Assembly: GCA_047620505.1 (NCBI GenBank)
Contig: JBLHKS010000223.1
Location: forward strand, 1-11,194
From: JBLHKS01 sp047620505
GTDB taxonomy: Bacteria; Verrucomicrobiota; Verrucomicrobiia; Verrucomicrobiales; DEV007
DNA length: 11,194 nt
Direction: 5' to 3'
A program made the translations under genes and the position numbers. The notes under the pieces are model-generated. The model searched no databases. It was not told the origin of the DNA and saw nothing but the letters and a program-made list of their open reading frames with translations. Within the stretch, counting starts at the first letter, position 1, and the number at the start of each line of letters is the position of its first letter. Below are positions 1 through 6,120 of this stretch, one piece after another.

Positions 1-123
1 AACGCAATTCTTGCCGGTGACGAATTCGGGGACGACGACCTCAGGAATCTAACACGCATGGTCAGAGAGTGGGATGCGGTCAAAAGCATCCGGGCCGAGT
101 ACGAGACTGTCGCTCTGAACTGA
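1..123 (+). CDS. C-terminal tail of an unrecognised protein (5' end outside window)
   Basis: The frame beginning at base 1 is open for 40 codons and stops at TGA 121-123. The visible peptide is charged and acidic (a GDEFGDDD stretch, then a basic/hydrophobic helix-like TRMVREWDAVKSIRAEYE). Roughly two thirds of its codons end in G or C, as expected for a coding frame in this genome. I do not recognise a family from so short a tail, and no function is proposed. The next gene on the same strand starts about 70 bases downstream, so the two could be co-transcribed. It could also be a chance open frame, because nothing upstream is visible. Confidence 0.45.
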   Translation, partial: NAILAGDEFGDDDLRNLTRMVREWDAVKSIRAEYETVALN

Positions 124-193
124 AGCGGTTCGCGTTGAACTCCGCTGCCCGTTCCCCTTGACTCGGCCCTCGGCCCCGCCAGCGTGGCGCGCG

Positions 194-817
194 ATGAAAC
201 TCGATTTCCCTCCTGGCGACTTCGCTGGCCACATTTTTGATTGCGACGGCACGGTCGTTGATTCGATGCCTCTGCATTTTCACGCCTGGATCGCCGCGTT
301 GGAAGCTCACGACGCGCCTTTCGAGTTCACCGAGCAATATTTCTACGCTGCGGCGGGCTTGGCCGAGGCGGATGTGACTCGTCGGCTGAACGCCGAACAC
401 GGGGCGAATCTCGATCCGGAGGGCATCGTCAAAAGCAAGAACGAGTGGCTCGTCGCTCACATTCCGGAGATGAAATCGGTGCCGGCGGTCGAGGCGATCG
501 TCCGCAAACTCGCCGCTGAAGGAGTGCCGATCGCGGTGGCTTCAGGCAGCAAGTTGAGAATCGTCGAGCCCGAGCTGGAAGTCGTCGGCCTGCGCGATTT
601 GTTCGAAATCATCATTACGCCCGAGTTTGTCGAACGCGGAAAGCCGTTTCCGGACATGTTTTTACTCGCCGCAGAAAAAATGGGCGTCGCGCCCGAGAAA
701 TGCCTCGTTTACGAAGACGGCCAATCGGGAATCGACGCGGCAACGGCCGCTGGGATGGCCCATGTCTACGTTCCAACTGGCGACGCGCGGCTTGCTGAGC
801 TGGCGAAGTTGGGTTGA
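194..817 (+). CDS. HAD-superfamily hydrolase, beta-phosphoglucomutase/YqaB-like phosphatase
   Basis: This is a 207-residue cytoplasmic HAD subfamily IA enzyme, close to the family's usual 200-220 residues. Motif I is FDCDGTVVDSMP with nucleophile D16 and acid/base D18. Motif II is VASGS (S117). Motif III is K150 in RGKPFPD. Motif IV is VYEDGQSG with Mg-binding E174/D175. An alpha-helical cap lies between motifs I and II (about residues 24-100), as in the C1-cap sugar-phosphate enzymes. Family knowledge points to phosphoryl transfer on a small sugar phosphate: either a phosphatase such as fructose-1-phosphatase YqaB, or a mutase such as beta-PGM. The substrate cannot be read from the sequence. 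I chose ATG 194 over an in-frame TTG at 158, because the extra 12 residues are Pro/Arg-rich and precede the normal N-terminal strand. No Shine-Dalgarno sequence is visible. Its stop lies 3 bases from that of the convergent lipoprotein gene. Confidence 0.9.
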   Translation: MKLDFPPGDFAGHIFDCDGTVVDSMPLHFHAWIAALEAHDAPFEFTEQYFYAAAGLAEADVTRRLNAEHGANLDPEGIVKSKNEWLVAHIPEMKSVPAVEAIVRKLAAEGVPIAVASGSKLRIVEPELEVVGLRDLFEIIITPEFVERGKPFPDMFLLAAEKMGVAPEKCLVYEDGQSGIDAATAAGMAHVYVPTGDARLAELAKLG

Positions 818-820
818 CGA

Positions 821-997
821 TTAATAGTAAGGCGCGAGAGTCTGCCGCTGGATGTCCTGAAGTTTGTCTTCGATGCTTTTGTCTTCCGGAGCGGTGAAAT
901 TGCCGTTGGGATCTTCGGCGGTTTTGATGACTGGCGGTTGAGAGGTCGCGCAGCCGAACGAGAACGAAAGCAAGGCGAGGAGGAGGAGGGTCTTCAT
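821..997 (-). CDS. Small predicted lipoprotein (58 aa)
   Basis: The product is a 58-residue peptide beginning MKTLLLLALLSFSFGCATSQ. This is a Lys-containing n-region, a Leu-rich hydrophobic core and a cysteine at position 16 preceded by Gly, i.e. a loose lipobox (SFG-C). It predicts export and lipid anchoring, with C16 as the new N-terminus. The mature 43 residues are polar (PPVIKTAEDPNGNF..., then a short amphipathic helix SIEDKLQDIQRQTLAPYY) and match no family I know. The frame stays open upstream to 1171, but ATG 997 places the signal peptide correctly at the N-terminus. No Shine-Dalgarno sequence is visible. It converges with the HAD gene (3-base gap) and diverges from the methyltransferase gene over 82 bases. 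The start choice is the main uncertainty. Confidence 0.7.
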   Translation of the reverse strand: MKTLLLLALLSFSFGCATSQPPVIKTAEDPNGNFTAPEDKSIEDKLQDIQRQTLAPYY

Positions 998-1079
998 CTG
1001 CTCAGCTTCGCAAAAAACGCAGCAAACGCAATTCCGCTTGCCTGGACTCTCGATTCCTCGAAGATCGACGCCCCAAACG
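998..1079. promoter_or_regulatory. Divergent intergenic region between lipoprotein and methyltransferase genes
   Basis: These 82 bases separate two outward-facing start codons, so promoters for both genes are expected here or just inside the neighbouring frames. I could not find a convincing -35/-10 pair or operator palindrome on either strand. The call rests on gene geometry only. Confidence 0.3.
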
Positions 1080-1967
1080 ATGCACCGCGACCTACCCGAG
1101 CCGATTAACCTGAAATCGATCAAACGGATCGATAAGTGGCTGCGTGATTTCCTGATTCGCAACCGCTTCAACCCGCTTGCGTTCAGAAATCTCGATCAGC
1201 AGCTGCTGGCGTCGGCGATCGCGCATAAAAATATGCATTGGCCGCGGAAAATCGGTCGCTACGTCCGCGGGAAAGACGTTCTCGATGTTGGCTGCGGTCG
1301 CAGTCTCTATGCAGTCGGCTTTTTGTTCTCAGGCGCGAAAAGCTACACCGGAGTCGATCCGACGCTCGATCTTGAGTCGAACGTGATCAAGGATTCGAGC
1401 GGACTTCACGGGCAGTACAAAGAGAGCGACTGGACGCCGAAATCGATCGAGTCGCGTTTGCCGAACGTGAATTTCGTGTCCGGCCTGACTTCCGATTTGC
1501 CCGATGGCGAGCAGTTCGATGTGCTCGCGATGCACAACGTGACTGAGCATCTCATGGAGATCGAAGACGCGTTTGCTGAGTTTGCGACGCGGATCCGGCC
1601 AGGCGGTCGAATCATTTTTCGGCACCCGAGTTTTCACGCTTGGGGCGGGCATCACATGAAGCCGAGGACGCTGAACGAGATCGTCGATGGCGACGAGGAA
1701 CAGGCGAAATATTCCGACTGGAATCACCTGAACGAAAGGGCGGATTGGCCGGATAAAATCCGGAAAAAGCAGAATCGAATCCGCCTCGGCGAATTGAAAG
1801 CGCTCGTCGAGCAGCATTTCGAACTCGAGCTCTGGCAAACCAGGAAATCCTGGCCCAACGAAGGCGGCGAACGCCTGACGCCGGAAATCCTGGCCCGGTC
1901 GCCAGGATTCACGGAAGAAGAGCTTCTGACCCAGTGCGTGATCTGCGTGGGTCGGAAGCCTGAATAA
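1080..1967 (+). CDS. Class I SAM-dependent methyltransferase
   Basis: This 295-residue cytoplasmic protein has a Rossmann-fold methyltransferase core. Motif I, VLDVGCGRS (residues 67-75), is the SAM-binding glycine loop. GVD (D93) supplies the acidic residue at the end of strand 2 that normally holds the ribose. FDVLAMHNVTEH (146-157) is the strand-4 region, and RIRPGGRIIFRHP (171-183) is the post-motif helix and strand 5. An N-terminal helical segment of about 65 residues precedes the core, and about 110 residues follow it (GGHHMKPRTLNE..., ending VCVGRKPE-like), probably shaping the substrate site. The core resembles the Methyltransf_11/23 group, whose substrates range from small molecules and quinones to sugars and lipids, so no substrate is assigned. 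ATG 1080 is preferred over an in-frame TTG at 1038. No Shine-Dalgarno sequence is visible. It converges with the next gene across 16 bases. Confidence 0.88.
   Translation: MHRDLPEPINLKSIKRIDKWLRDFLIRNRFNPLAFRNLDQQLLASAIAHKNMHWPRKIGRYVRGKDVLDVGCGRSLYAVGFLFSGAKSYTGVDPTLDLESNVIKDSSGLHGQYKESDWTPKSIESRLPNVNFVSGLTSDLPDGEQFDVLAMHNVTEHLMEIEDAFAEFATRIRPGGRIIFRHPSFHAWGGHHMKPRTLNEIVDGDEEQAKYSDWNHLNERADWPDKIRKKQNRIRLGELKALVEQHFELELWQTRKSWPNEGGERLTPEILARSPGFTEEELLTQCVICVGRKPE
1197..1208. repeat. Iterated palindrome CAGCAGCTGCTG, copy 1
   Basis: This is an exact copy of a 12-bp perfect palindrome found five times in the window. Here it lies inside the methyltransferase gene and is read as Gln-Gln-Leu-Leu. 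Confidence 0.7.
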
Positions 1968-1983
1968 ATCGATCAGTTTCGGT

Positions 1984-2412
1984 TTATTCTTCGCCGATCA
2001 AATCGCCGATAATCTTGGGAGCCAGTTTTGCCTGCGACGCTGCATCGCCTGGGGCGCTCGTGTTGATTTTGGCCAAAAACTTGTCGCTCTTGGAATCGAT
2101 GACGGCGATTTCGACTTCGTTTTCGTTGAATCCGCGCAGGATCAGGGTCATCGCGCCTACACGAGCTGCGTCGGTTTGCGGAAAGCCGAGATGAGCCGTG
2201 ACGCCCTTGGCCGCGAGCGCATCGAGGAGCCCTTGGATGATTGGCTGTCCCTGAGCTGAATCGGCCGTGATCGCGAGAAACGCGATTTTGTAGCCATCGA
2301 ACTTTGCGCCTTCGGTTGGCTTGACTCTGACTGTCTGAGCCGATGCGGTCAAAAACGGGAGCAGCAACAAGCCGAAAATGAGTGAGTGAAGTGAAATTAC
2401 TTTGGAATTCAT
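1984..2412 (-). CDS. Small exported protein of unknown function
   Basis: The product has 142 residues with a clear signal peptide: a short n-region with K4, a hydrophobic core LIFGLLLLPFL, and cleavage expected after ASA at residue 25, leaving Q26 at the mature N-terminus. The mature part alternates strands and helices: KIAFLAITA, QPIIQGLLDALAAKG, AMTLILRGFNE, EVEIAVIDSKSDKFLAKI. This looks like a compact alpha/beta fold of about 115 residues, presumably periplasmic. The only cysteine-free feature of note is the alternation itself; I know no family for it. It lies 62 bases downstream of the ligase gene on the same strand, so it may be the last gene of the patatin-ligase operon. The gap has no Shine-Dalgarno sequence next to the ATG, and an independent promoter is possible. 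Confidence 0.75.
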   Translation of the reverse strand: MNSKVISLHSLIFGLLLLPFLTASAQTVRVKPTEGAKFDGYKIAFLAITADSAQGQPIIQGLLDALAAKGVTAHLGFPQTDAARVGAMTLILRGFNENEVEIAVIDSKSDKFLAKINTSAPGDAASQAKLAPKIIGDLIGEE

Positions 2413-2474
2413 ACGGCGCGGAGACTAGGAGGCAGAGGACCGGCGTCAACGCTTCCTTGATGAAAAATCCGTGA

Positions 2475-3959
2475 TCATTTCGGCCGGTGATCGACGATTT
2501 TTTCCTCTTTGAGCTGCTCGCCGACGCCGTGTTTTCGCCGCATTTTCGCCGCGTCGTGAAACTCGATCCGATTCGGCCGAATTTCCGCCGAAACCTGGAA
2601 TCGATCCTGGATTCGCGCCAGCAGCTGCTCACGGTTTGAGCCGGTGTCGTGCGCGTGGACGATCAGCTCGTCCACGTCGAGCGGATCGTCGTTGCGCTTG
2701 CGGATTTCGATCTGCCAAGCGCCGACATCATCAATGTCATCGAGGACGTGCTCCAATTCGTTGAAGTTCACGAGCGTGCCCTTGAGTTTGTCCAGTTTCA
2801 GGCGCCGAACGTCGCTGACTCTCGAAATCCTGCCCAGCAGCCGAGGAACGCGACGTCCGCAATTCGGGCAGGTCTCGTGGACGAGCCCGCCGCTGATTTC
2901 ATCGCCCGTTCGGTAGCGGAGAACGACCGTGCCTCGGGCGTCGAGCGGCGTGAAAACGATCTCGCCGGGGTGCCCCTCGCCGACCGATTTTCCAGTCTCA
3001 GGATCGACCACTTCGACGATTCCGAGGTCTGGAGAAAGGTGGTAGCCGGTCAGGGGCTCCCCGGGAGCAACCGCGCATTCGGGCCAGGCCATTTTGGCCT
3101 CCGTGAAGCCGTAAGTTGAGATAATTTCGACTTCCTCGCTGCCGATCTCGCCAGCTAGCGCGCGGAGTTTTCTGCGCATGCCCTCGGGCACTTTTTCGCC
3201 GCCGAGAACGATCGTTCGGAGGTTGGACCAGCGCAGTTTTTCGCAGACTGCCTCTTGAAGAACGTGATAAATGAAGGTCGGCATTCCGATGACGACATCG
3301 GGCTGGATTTTGCCCATCAGCGCCACGTTTCCGACCGTTCCCATGACCTTGCCGCCGCCGGTGCTGAGGTTGAAAACGTTGAATCCAGTCCCCGCGTAGT
3401 GGGTTAGCCAAAAGGCGAGGTGCGGCGCGAATGGAAAGAGGTTTAGGTGCTTGTAATCGGGCTTCGACTTGCCGATTTCCATCATTCGCCGACCCGCGAT
3501 CGTCAGATTTCGGACGTCGTGCTGCGAAAACAGAAACGGGATCGATTCGGTCGAACGTCCAGTCGTGCTCGTTAGTAAAATCGGTCGGAATTCTCGCTCG
3601 AAAGCGGCTTTGACTCGATCGCGGCCCATGACGATGGCTTTGGCGATCGTGCTGGGACGTCGGCGCAGCACGGCTTCATCCGGAATCAGCACGAAATCGC
3701 GCGCGCGTTTCGGATTTTCTTCCGTTGGCAGCAGATCATTCTTAGACGTGAACGGCAGGTGCTGCAGGTCGTCGAGAGTGCGGATTTCGTCCGGCTCGAT
3801 CCCGAGTTTTCCGTAGTGAGCGGAGAAGGGAAGCACGGTTTCTTTGAGGTAACGCCGAAGCTTTCCCCCCTGCCATTCGCGCAGACGTTCGGGATCGGTC
3901 GAATCCCAATTTGCGCGGATCGATTTGTCGCTTGTGTGAGTTGAGAGCGTGAAATTCAT
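2475..3959 (-). CDS. PaaK-like adenylate-forming enzyme (acyl/aryl-CoA ligase-type)
   Basis: This 494-residue protein belongs to the ANL (AMP-binding) superfamily in the phenylacetate-CoA ligase/CapK branch. The phosphate-binding loop is LTSTTGRSTES (129-139). The adenine/Mg motif is STYGFTEAK (281-289), where E287 is the usual catalytic Glu. YRTGDE (349-354) carries the ribose-binding Asp of the family. It is followed by ETCPNCGRR (362-370), a variant of the Cys-x-CysGR loop common in PaaK relatives, and by LLGRISRVSD. A C-terminal domain of about 110 residues starts around LVNFNELEHVL (396-406). The hinge is longer and more basic than the classic DDMLIIRG, so the enzyme is a divergent member and its acid substrate is unknown. 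It would form an acyl-AMP in the cytoplasm and probably transfer it to CoA or a carrier. ATG 3959 overlaps the patatin stop as ATGA. No Shine-Dalgarno sequence precedes it, which fits translational coupling. Confidence 0.85.
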   Translation of the reverse strand: MNFTLSTHTSDKSIRANWDSTDPERLREWQGGKLRRYLKETVLPFSAHYGKLGIEPDEIRTLDDLQHLPFTSKNDLLPTEENPKRARDFVLIPDEAVLRRRPSTIAKAIVMGRDRVKAAFEREFRPILLTSTTGRSTESIPFLFSQHDVRNLTIAGRRMMEIGKSKPDYKHLNLFPFAPHLAFWLTHYAGTGFNVFNLSTGGGKVMGTVGNVALMGKIQPDVVIGMPTFIYHVLQEAVCEKLRWSNLRTIVLGGEKVPEGMRRKLRALAGEIGSEEVEIISTYGFTEAKMAWPECAVAPGEPLTGYHLSPDLGIVEVVDPETGKSVGEGHPGEIVFTPLDARGTVVLRYRTGDEISGGLVHETCPNCGRRVPRLLGRISRVSDVRRLKLDKLKGTLVNFNELEHVLDDIDDVGAWQIEIRKRNDDPLDVDELIVHAHDTGSNREQLLARIQDRFQVSAEIRPNRIEFHDAAKMRRKHGVGEQLKEEKIVDHRPK

Positions 3960-4975
3960 GGTCGTGAGGTGTTGAGGTGGAGGTTTTTGCGGCCAGCAGC
4001 TGCTGGAAGGGTGGGGGAGGTCAGAGCGAGAATTCTATCGATGTTAGCCTCGGCGGCGATGCGGCCTTGCTCGACGTAGGCCCGGTAGTGATGATAATCC
4101 TGCCAGGAGTCGGCGCAGACGGCCGGGTGCAGGCAGAGATCGGCGATTTCCGCGCTGAATTCGGCCATTCGAATCTGCCCGCAGGTCGAACTTCGGCGCA
4201 GGATGTCGAGAATGTTTCCCTCGGCGAAATAGTTCAGGTGCTTGTTCAGAAATCGGCCGATCGAAGACCAGAATCCGCGCTTTTTCGGTCGATCGAATCG
4301 CCGATCCCGGCACGCCTTCAGATCTTCGACGCTCGGGACGACGCTGACCGCGATCACTCGGTCCATCCCGAGATCGAGCAGCGGTTGGACGGGCAGCGGC
4401 TCGGTCACTCCGCCGTCGACGTAGGTCGTTCCGTCGATCTCGACTGGCGCGCAGATTCCCGGAATCGCGAGGCTCGCGTGAACCGCGTCGGCGACGAGCG
4501 AATCCCCGCTGAAGACCTTTGTTTCGTGTGTTTCGAGGACGGAAGCGACGACGATCAGCTTGCGCTTGAGCTCGTCGAAAGTGCGCTCGCCGACGGTCCG
4601 CATCAGGCGGTTTTTGACCTTTAAACCGCGGATAAAACCGGTTCGCGGCGGCAGAATCGGATCGAGCAATTTCAGTCGATCGCGCGAGCTGCTCATCCGC
4701 GCCGCGAGTTCCTCGAGCTCGAACCCATCGCAGCCTGCCGCCCAGCAGCTGCCGACGTAAGCGCCCATGCTCGAGCCAGCGATTGCGTCGATTTTCACGC
4801 CGTATTCTTCCAGAACCTGGATCACGCCGATGTGGGCGAGTCCCTTCGCGCCGCCGCTGGAAAGAGCGAGCCCGATTTTCGGGCGTGAACGGTGGTTGCG
4901 CCGCGAATTGAGCGGAATCAAGCTCGGGGAAAAGTCGGCGAAACCGCCGGCGGGGATGTTTTCGGTTGCAGGCAT
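3956..4975 (-). CDS. Patatin-like phospholipase (RssA-type acyl hydrolase)
   Basis: This 339-residue serine acyl hydrolase has the whole patatin catalytic set. The oxyanion glycine loop is SSGGAKGLAHIG (39-50), the nucleophile elbow is GSSMG with S69, and the dyad aspartate D187 sits in VDGG (186-189). SLAIPG (168-173) is also characteristic. There is no signal peptide; the first 32 residues are a polar, probably flexible leader. Size and motif spacing match the bacterial RssA/YchK-like group rather than the large outer-membrane patatins. Family members cleave acyl esters of phospholipids or lysophospholipids. The C-terminal third (about 215-339) is basic and then helical and has no motif I recognise. 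ATG 4975 follows a strong Shine-Dalgarno sequence, the only one seen in the window. It is the first gene of a coupled pair with the ligase (4-base overlap), suggesting that the released acid is re-activated by the next enzyme; that link is inference. Confidence 0.92.
   Translation of the reverse strand: MPATENIPAGGFADFSPSLIPLNSRRNHRSRPKIGLALSSGGAKGLAHIGVIQVLEEYGVKIDAIAGSSMGAYVGSCWAAGCDGFELEELAARMSSSRDRLKLLDPILPPRTGFIRGLKVKNRLMRTVGERTFDELKRKLIVVASVLETHETKVFSGDSLVADAVHASLAIPGICAPVEIDGTTYVDGGVTEPLPVQPLLDLGMDRVIAVSVVPSVEDLKACRDRRFDRPKKRGFWSSIGRFLNKHLNYFAEGNILDILRRSSTCGQIRMAEFSAEIADLCLHPAVCADSWQDYHHYRAYVEQGRIAAEANIDRILALTSPTLPAAAGRKNLHLNTSRP
3994..4005. repeat. Iterated palindrome CAGCAGCTGCTG, copy 2
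   Basis: This exact copy lies near the 3' end of the patatin gene, where the minus strand reads it as Ala-Ala-Ala in LPAAAGRK. Confidence 0.7.
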
Positions 4976-4981
4976 TCTTGG

Positions 4982-4990
4982 CCTCCTCCT
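4982..4990 (-). promoter_or_regulatory. Shine-Dalgarno sequence of the patatin gene
   Basis: Read on the minus strand this is AGGAGGAGG, ending 6 bases before ATG 4975. It fixes that start and is the only textbook ribosome binding site in the window. The other six complete genes show none. Confidence 0.8.
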
Positions 4991-5227
4991 AATCGATTGG
5001 TGTTTCGGTTGGAGGCGGCTTTGCGGCCTGGCATGCGCTGCGCGCGGGATTTTTCGGGATGAAATCAGGTTTTGGGCCTGCTTCGTCTCGGTCTGGTCTG
5101 CGTGTTTTTCGAATGTCAGGCAGCTGAGCCGCCGTGGTTTTGTGGTTTTTGAGATTCCGGGTGGAATTCAGTGACCAGTCAAAGTGTCATACAATCAGAC
5201 GTTCTGCACGCTCATTTGTTGTCTTAT
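4991..5227. other. Intergenic leader upstream of the patatin-ligase pair
   Basis: This stretch lies between the esterase and patatin genes and should carry the promoter for the patatin-ligase operon. A TTGACT box occurs on the minus strand at 5182-5177, but no good -10 box lies 16-18 bases beyond it. I see no riboswitch-like fold and no credible gene. A plus-strand frame open through here is mainly the antisense of the patatin gene. Confidence 0.3.
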
Positions 5228-5274
5228 TTTGTGAAAAAGCTCAAAATATTCACAAAGCTCGCTCGACCTGAGCG
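5228..5274 (-). terminator. Two hairpins just after the esterase stop, possible terminator
   Basis: Immediately after the esterase TAG the minus strand can form CGCTC-5 nt-GAGCG (5274-5260). It can then form an 8-bp perfect stem TTTGTGAA / TTCACAAA (5256-5249 with 5235-5228) around a 13-base AT-rich loop. No run of T follows, so this is not a classic intrinsic terminator. It could slow RNA decay from the 3' end, or be a protein-binding palindrome in the patatin leader. Confidence 0.3.
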
Positions 5275-6081
5275 CTATTTCGGCTCAGCGGGCGTTGACG
5301 CGCGATCGATCACGAACTCGAGGATTTCGATCGCGTCTTCGTAGGTCGTCGAGTGCCCGCCATTCTCGCGGTGGATCAGTTTGGCGTTTTCAATGTTCTC
5401 AGCCAGCCGAAGTACGCTGTCAGGCGGCACGCTCTGATCTTTCCCACCAACCGCGAAGGCAACCGGCATCGTAAAACGCTCTGGCCAGAATTCCGCGCTA
5501 CGCTTTTTATATTCGTCCGGTATTTCGGTCTTCGAGCCGCCGAAAGACGCCGCGATCGCGTCCTGGAAGCGCTCATATTCGACATGATTCGCCGTCCCGT
5601 TCATCGACGCGACGCCATCGATCAAATCCGGGTGAAGCGCAGCAAAAGTCAGGCACGAAGCCCCGCCCATCGACGCGCCAGTCAGAAAAACTCGCCTGAC
5701 CGATCGCCTCTCCTTCAACTCCGCGATGATCTGAACCAGATCGGCCTCCGCGCTTGGCCCCATCCAAGATGTGGCCGCCCGGTAGTCCGGCGAAATCAGA
5801 ATCATCCCATGACGCTCGGCAACGTCCCTGACCGCGCGGCACTCCCCGCGATCCTGCCTGACAAACTGCCAACGATCGCTGCCGTGGCCGTGCAGCGCGA
5901 TCAAAGCGTCGGTCGGGGTCTCGGCATCGAACCCTGTTGGCAAGACCTCAACGAACTTCTGCGTAGTCCCGTCATGCTCAGCCGTGAAGCCGACGTCTTT
6001 GACCTCAGCGGCGTTAGCAAAAACGCCGATCAGCGCCCAAACGACGCCAGCAGCTGCTGATGGATTCATTTTTCTTCGCAT
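5275..6081 (-). CDS. Exported alpha/beta-hydrolase esterase (feruloyl esterase/PHB depolymerase-like)
   Basis: This 268-residue protein has an N-terminal signal peptide (MRRK, then a hydrophobic core, with cleavage expected after NAA at residue 25). The mature enzyme is an alpha/beta-hydrolase. HGHGSD (64-69) is the oxyanion region, GASMGG carries nucleophile S137, VGGKDQSVPPDS carries acid D215, and NGGHSTTYED carries H243, giving the complete Ser-Asp-His triad in the right order. The layout fits the secreted esterase family of LpqC, acetyl-xylan/feruloyl esterases and PHB depolymerases, which cut esters on polysaccharides or polymers. The true substrate is unknown. ATG 6081 was chosen because it gives the signal peptide a proper basic n-region. 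An in-frame TTG at 6108 would add 9 residues, and an ATG at 6069 would drop the arginines. No Shine-Dalgarno sequence is visible. It lies 39 bases downstream of the oxygenase gene and is probably co-transcribed with it. Confidence 0.88.
   Translation of the reverse strand: MRRKMNPSAAAGVVWALIGVFANAAEVKDVGFTAEHDGTTQKFVEVLPTGFDAETPTDALIALHGHGSDRWQFVRQDRGECRAVRDVAERHGMILISPDYRAATSWMGPSAEADLVQIIAELKERRSVRRVFLTGASMGGASCLTFAALHPDLIDGVASMNGTANHVEYERFQDAIAASFGGSKTEIPDEYKKRSAEFWPERFTMPVAFAVGGKDQSVPPDSVLRLAENIENAKLIHRENGGHSTTYEDAIEILEFVIDRASTPAEPK
6048..6059. repeat. Iterated palindrome CAGCAGCTGCTG, copy 3
   Basis: This exact copy sits in the signal-peptide region of the esterase gene, where it is read as Ala-Ala-Ala in PSAAAGVV. 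Confidence 0.7.
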
Positions 6082-6120
6082 AGGAAAAAGGGAAGCAACC
6101 GGAATCAAGACTTATCCAAA

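Noticed and set aside
80..460. Minus-strand open frame of 126 codons over the HAD gene start
   Set aside because: It is antisense to conserved HAD motif I, and its product is Arg-rich low-complexity typical of reverse-strand frames in GC-rich DNA.
1..1034. AACGCAATTC shared by 1-10 and 1025-1034
   Set aside because: It is a single isolated 10-base match with no extension or shared context, consistent with chance.
2649..3119. Plus-strand open frame of 156 codons
   Set aside because: It is the antisense shadow of the ligase gene, whose catalytic motifs lie on the other strand.
3977..4624. Plus-strand open frame of 215 codons
   Set aside because: It is antisense to the patatin gene, which carries a complete catalytic dyad, and it has no recognisable domain.
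4767..5174. Plus-strand open frame of 135 codons running into the patatin leader
   Set aside because: Half of it is antisense to patatin. The rest is Trp/Cys-rich with no ribosome site or family resemblance.
5177..5182. Sigma-70 -35 box TTGACT upstream of patatin
   Set aside because: No acceptable -10 hexamer lies at 16-18 bases downstream on the minus strand.
5230..5254. CRP-type operator TGTGA...TCACA
   Set aside because: The half-sites are 15 bases apart instead of 6.
5353..6060. Plus-strand open frame of 235 codons
   Set aside because: It is antisense to the esterase gene, which has a full Ser-Asp-His triad and a signal peptide.
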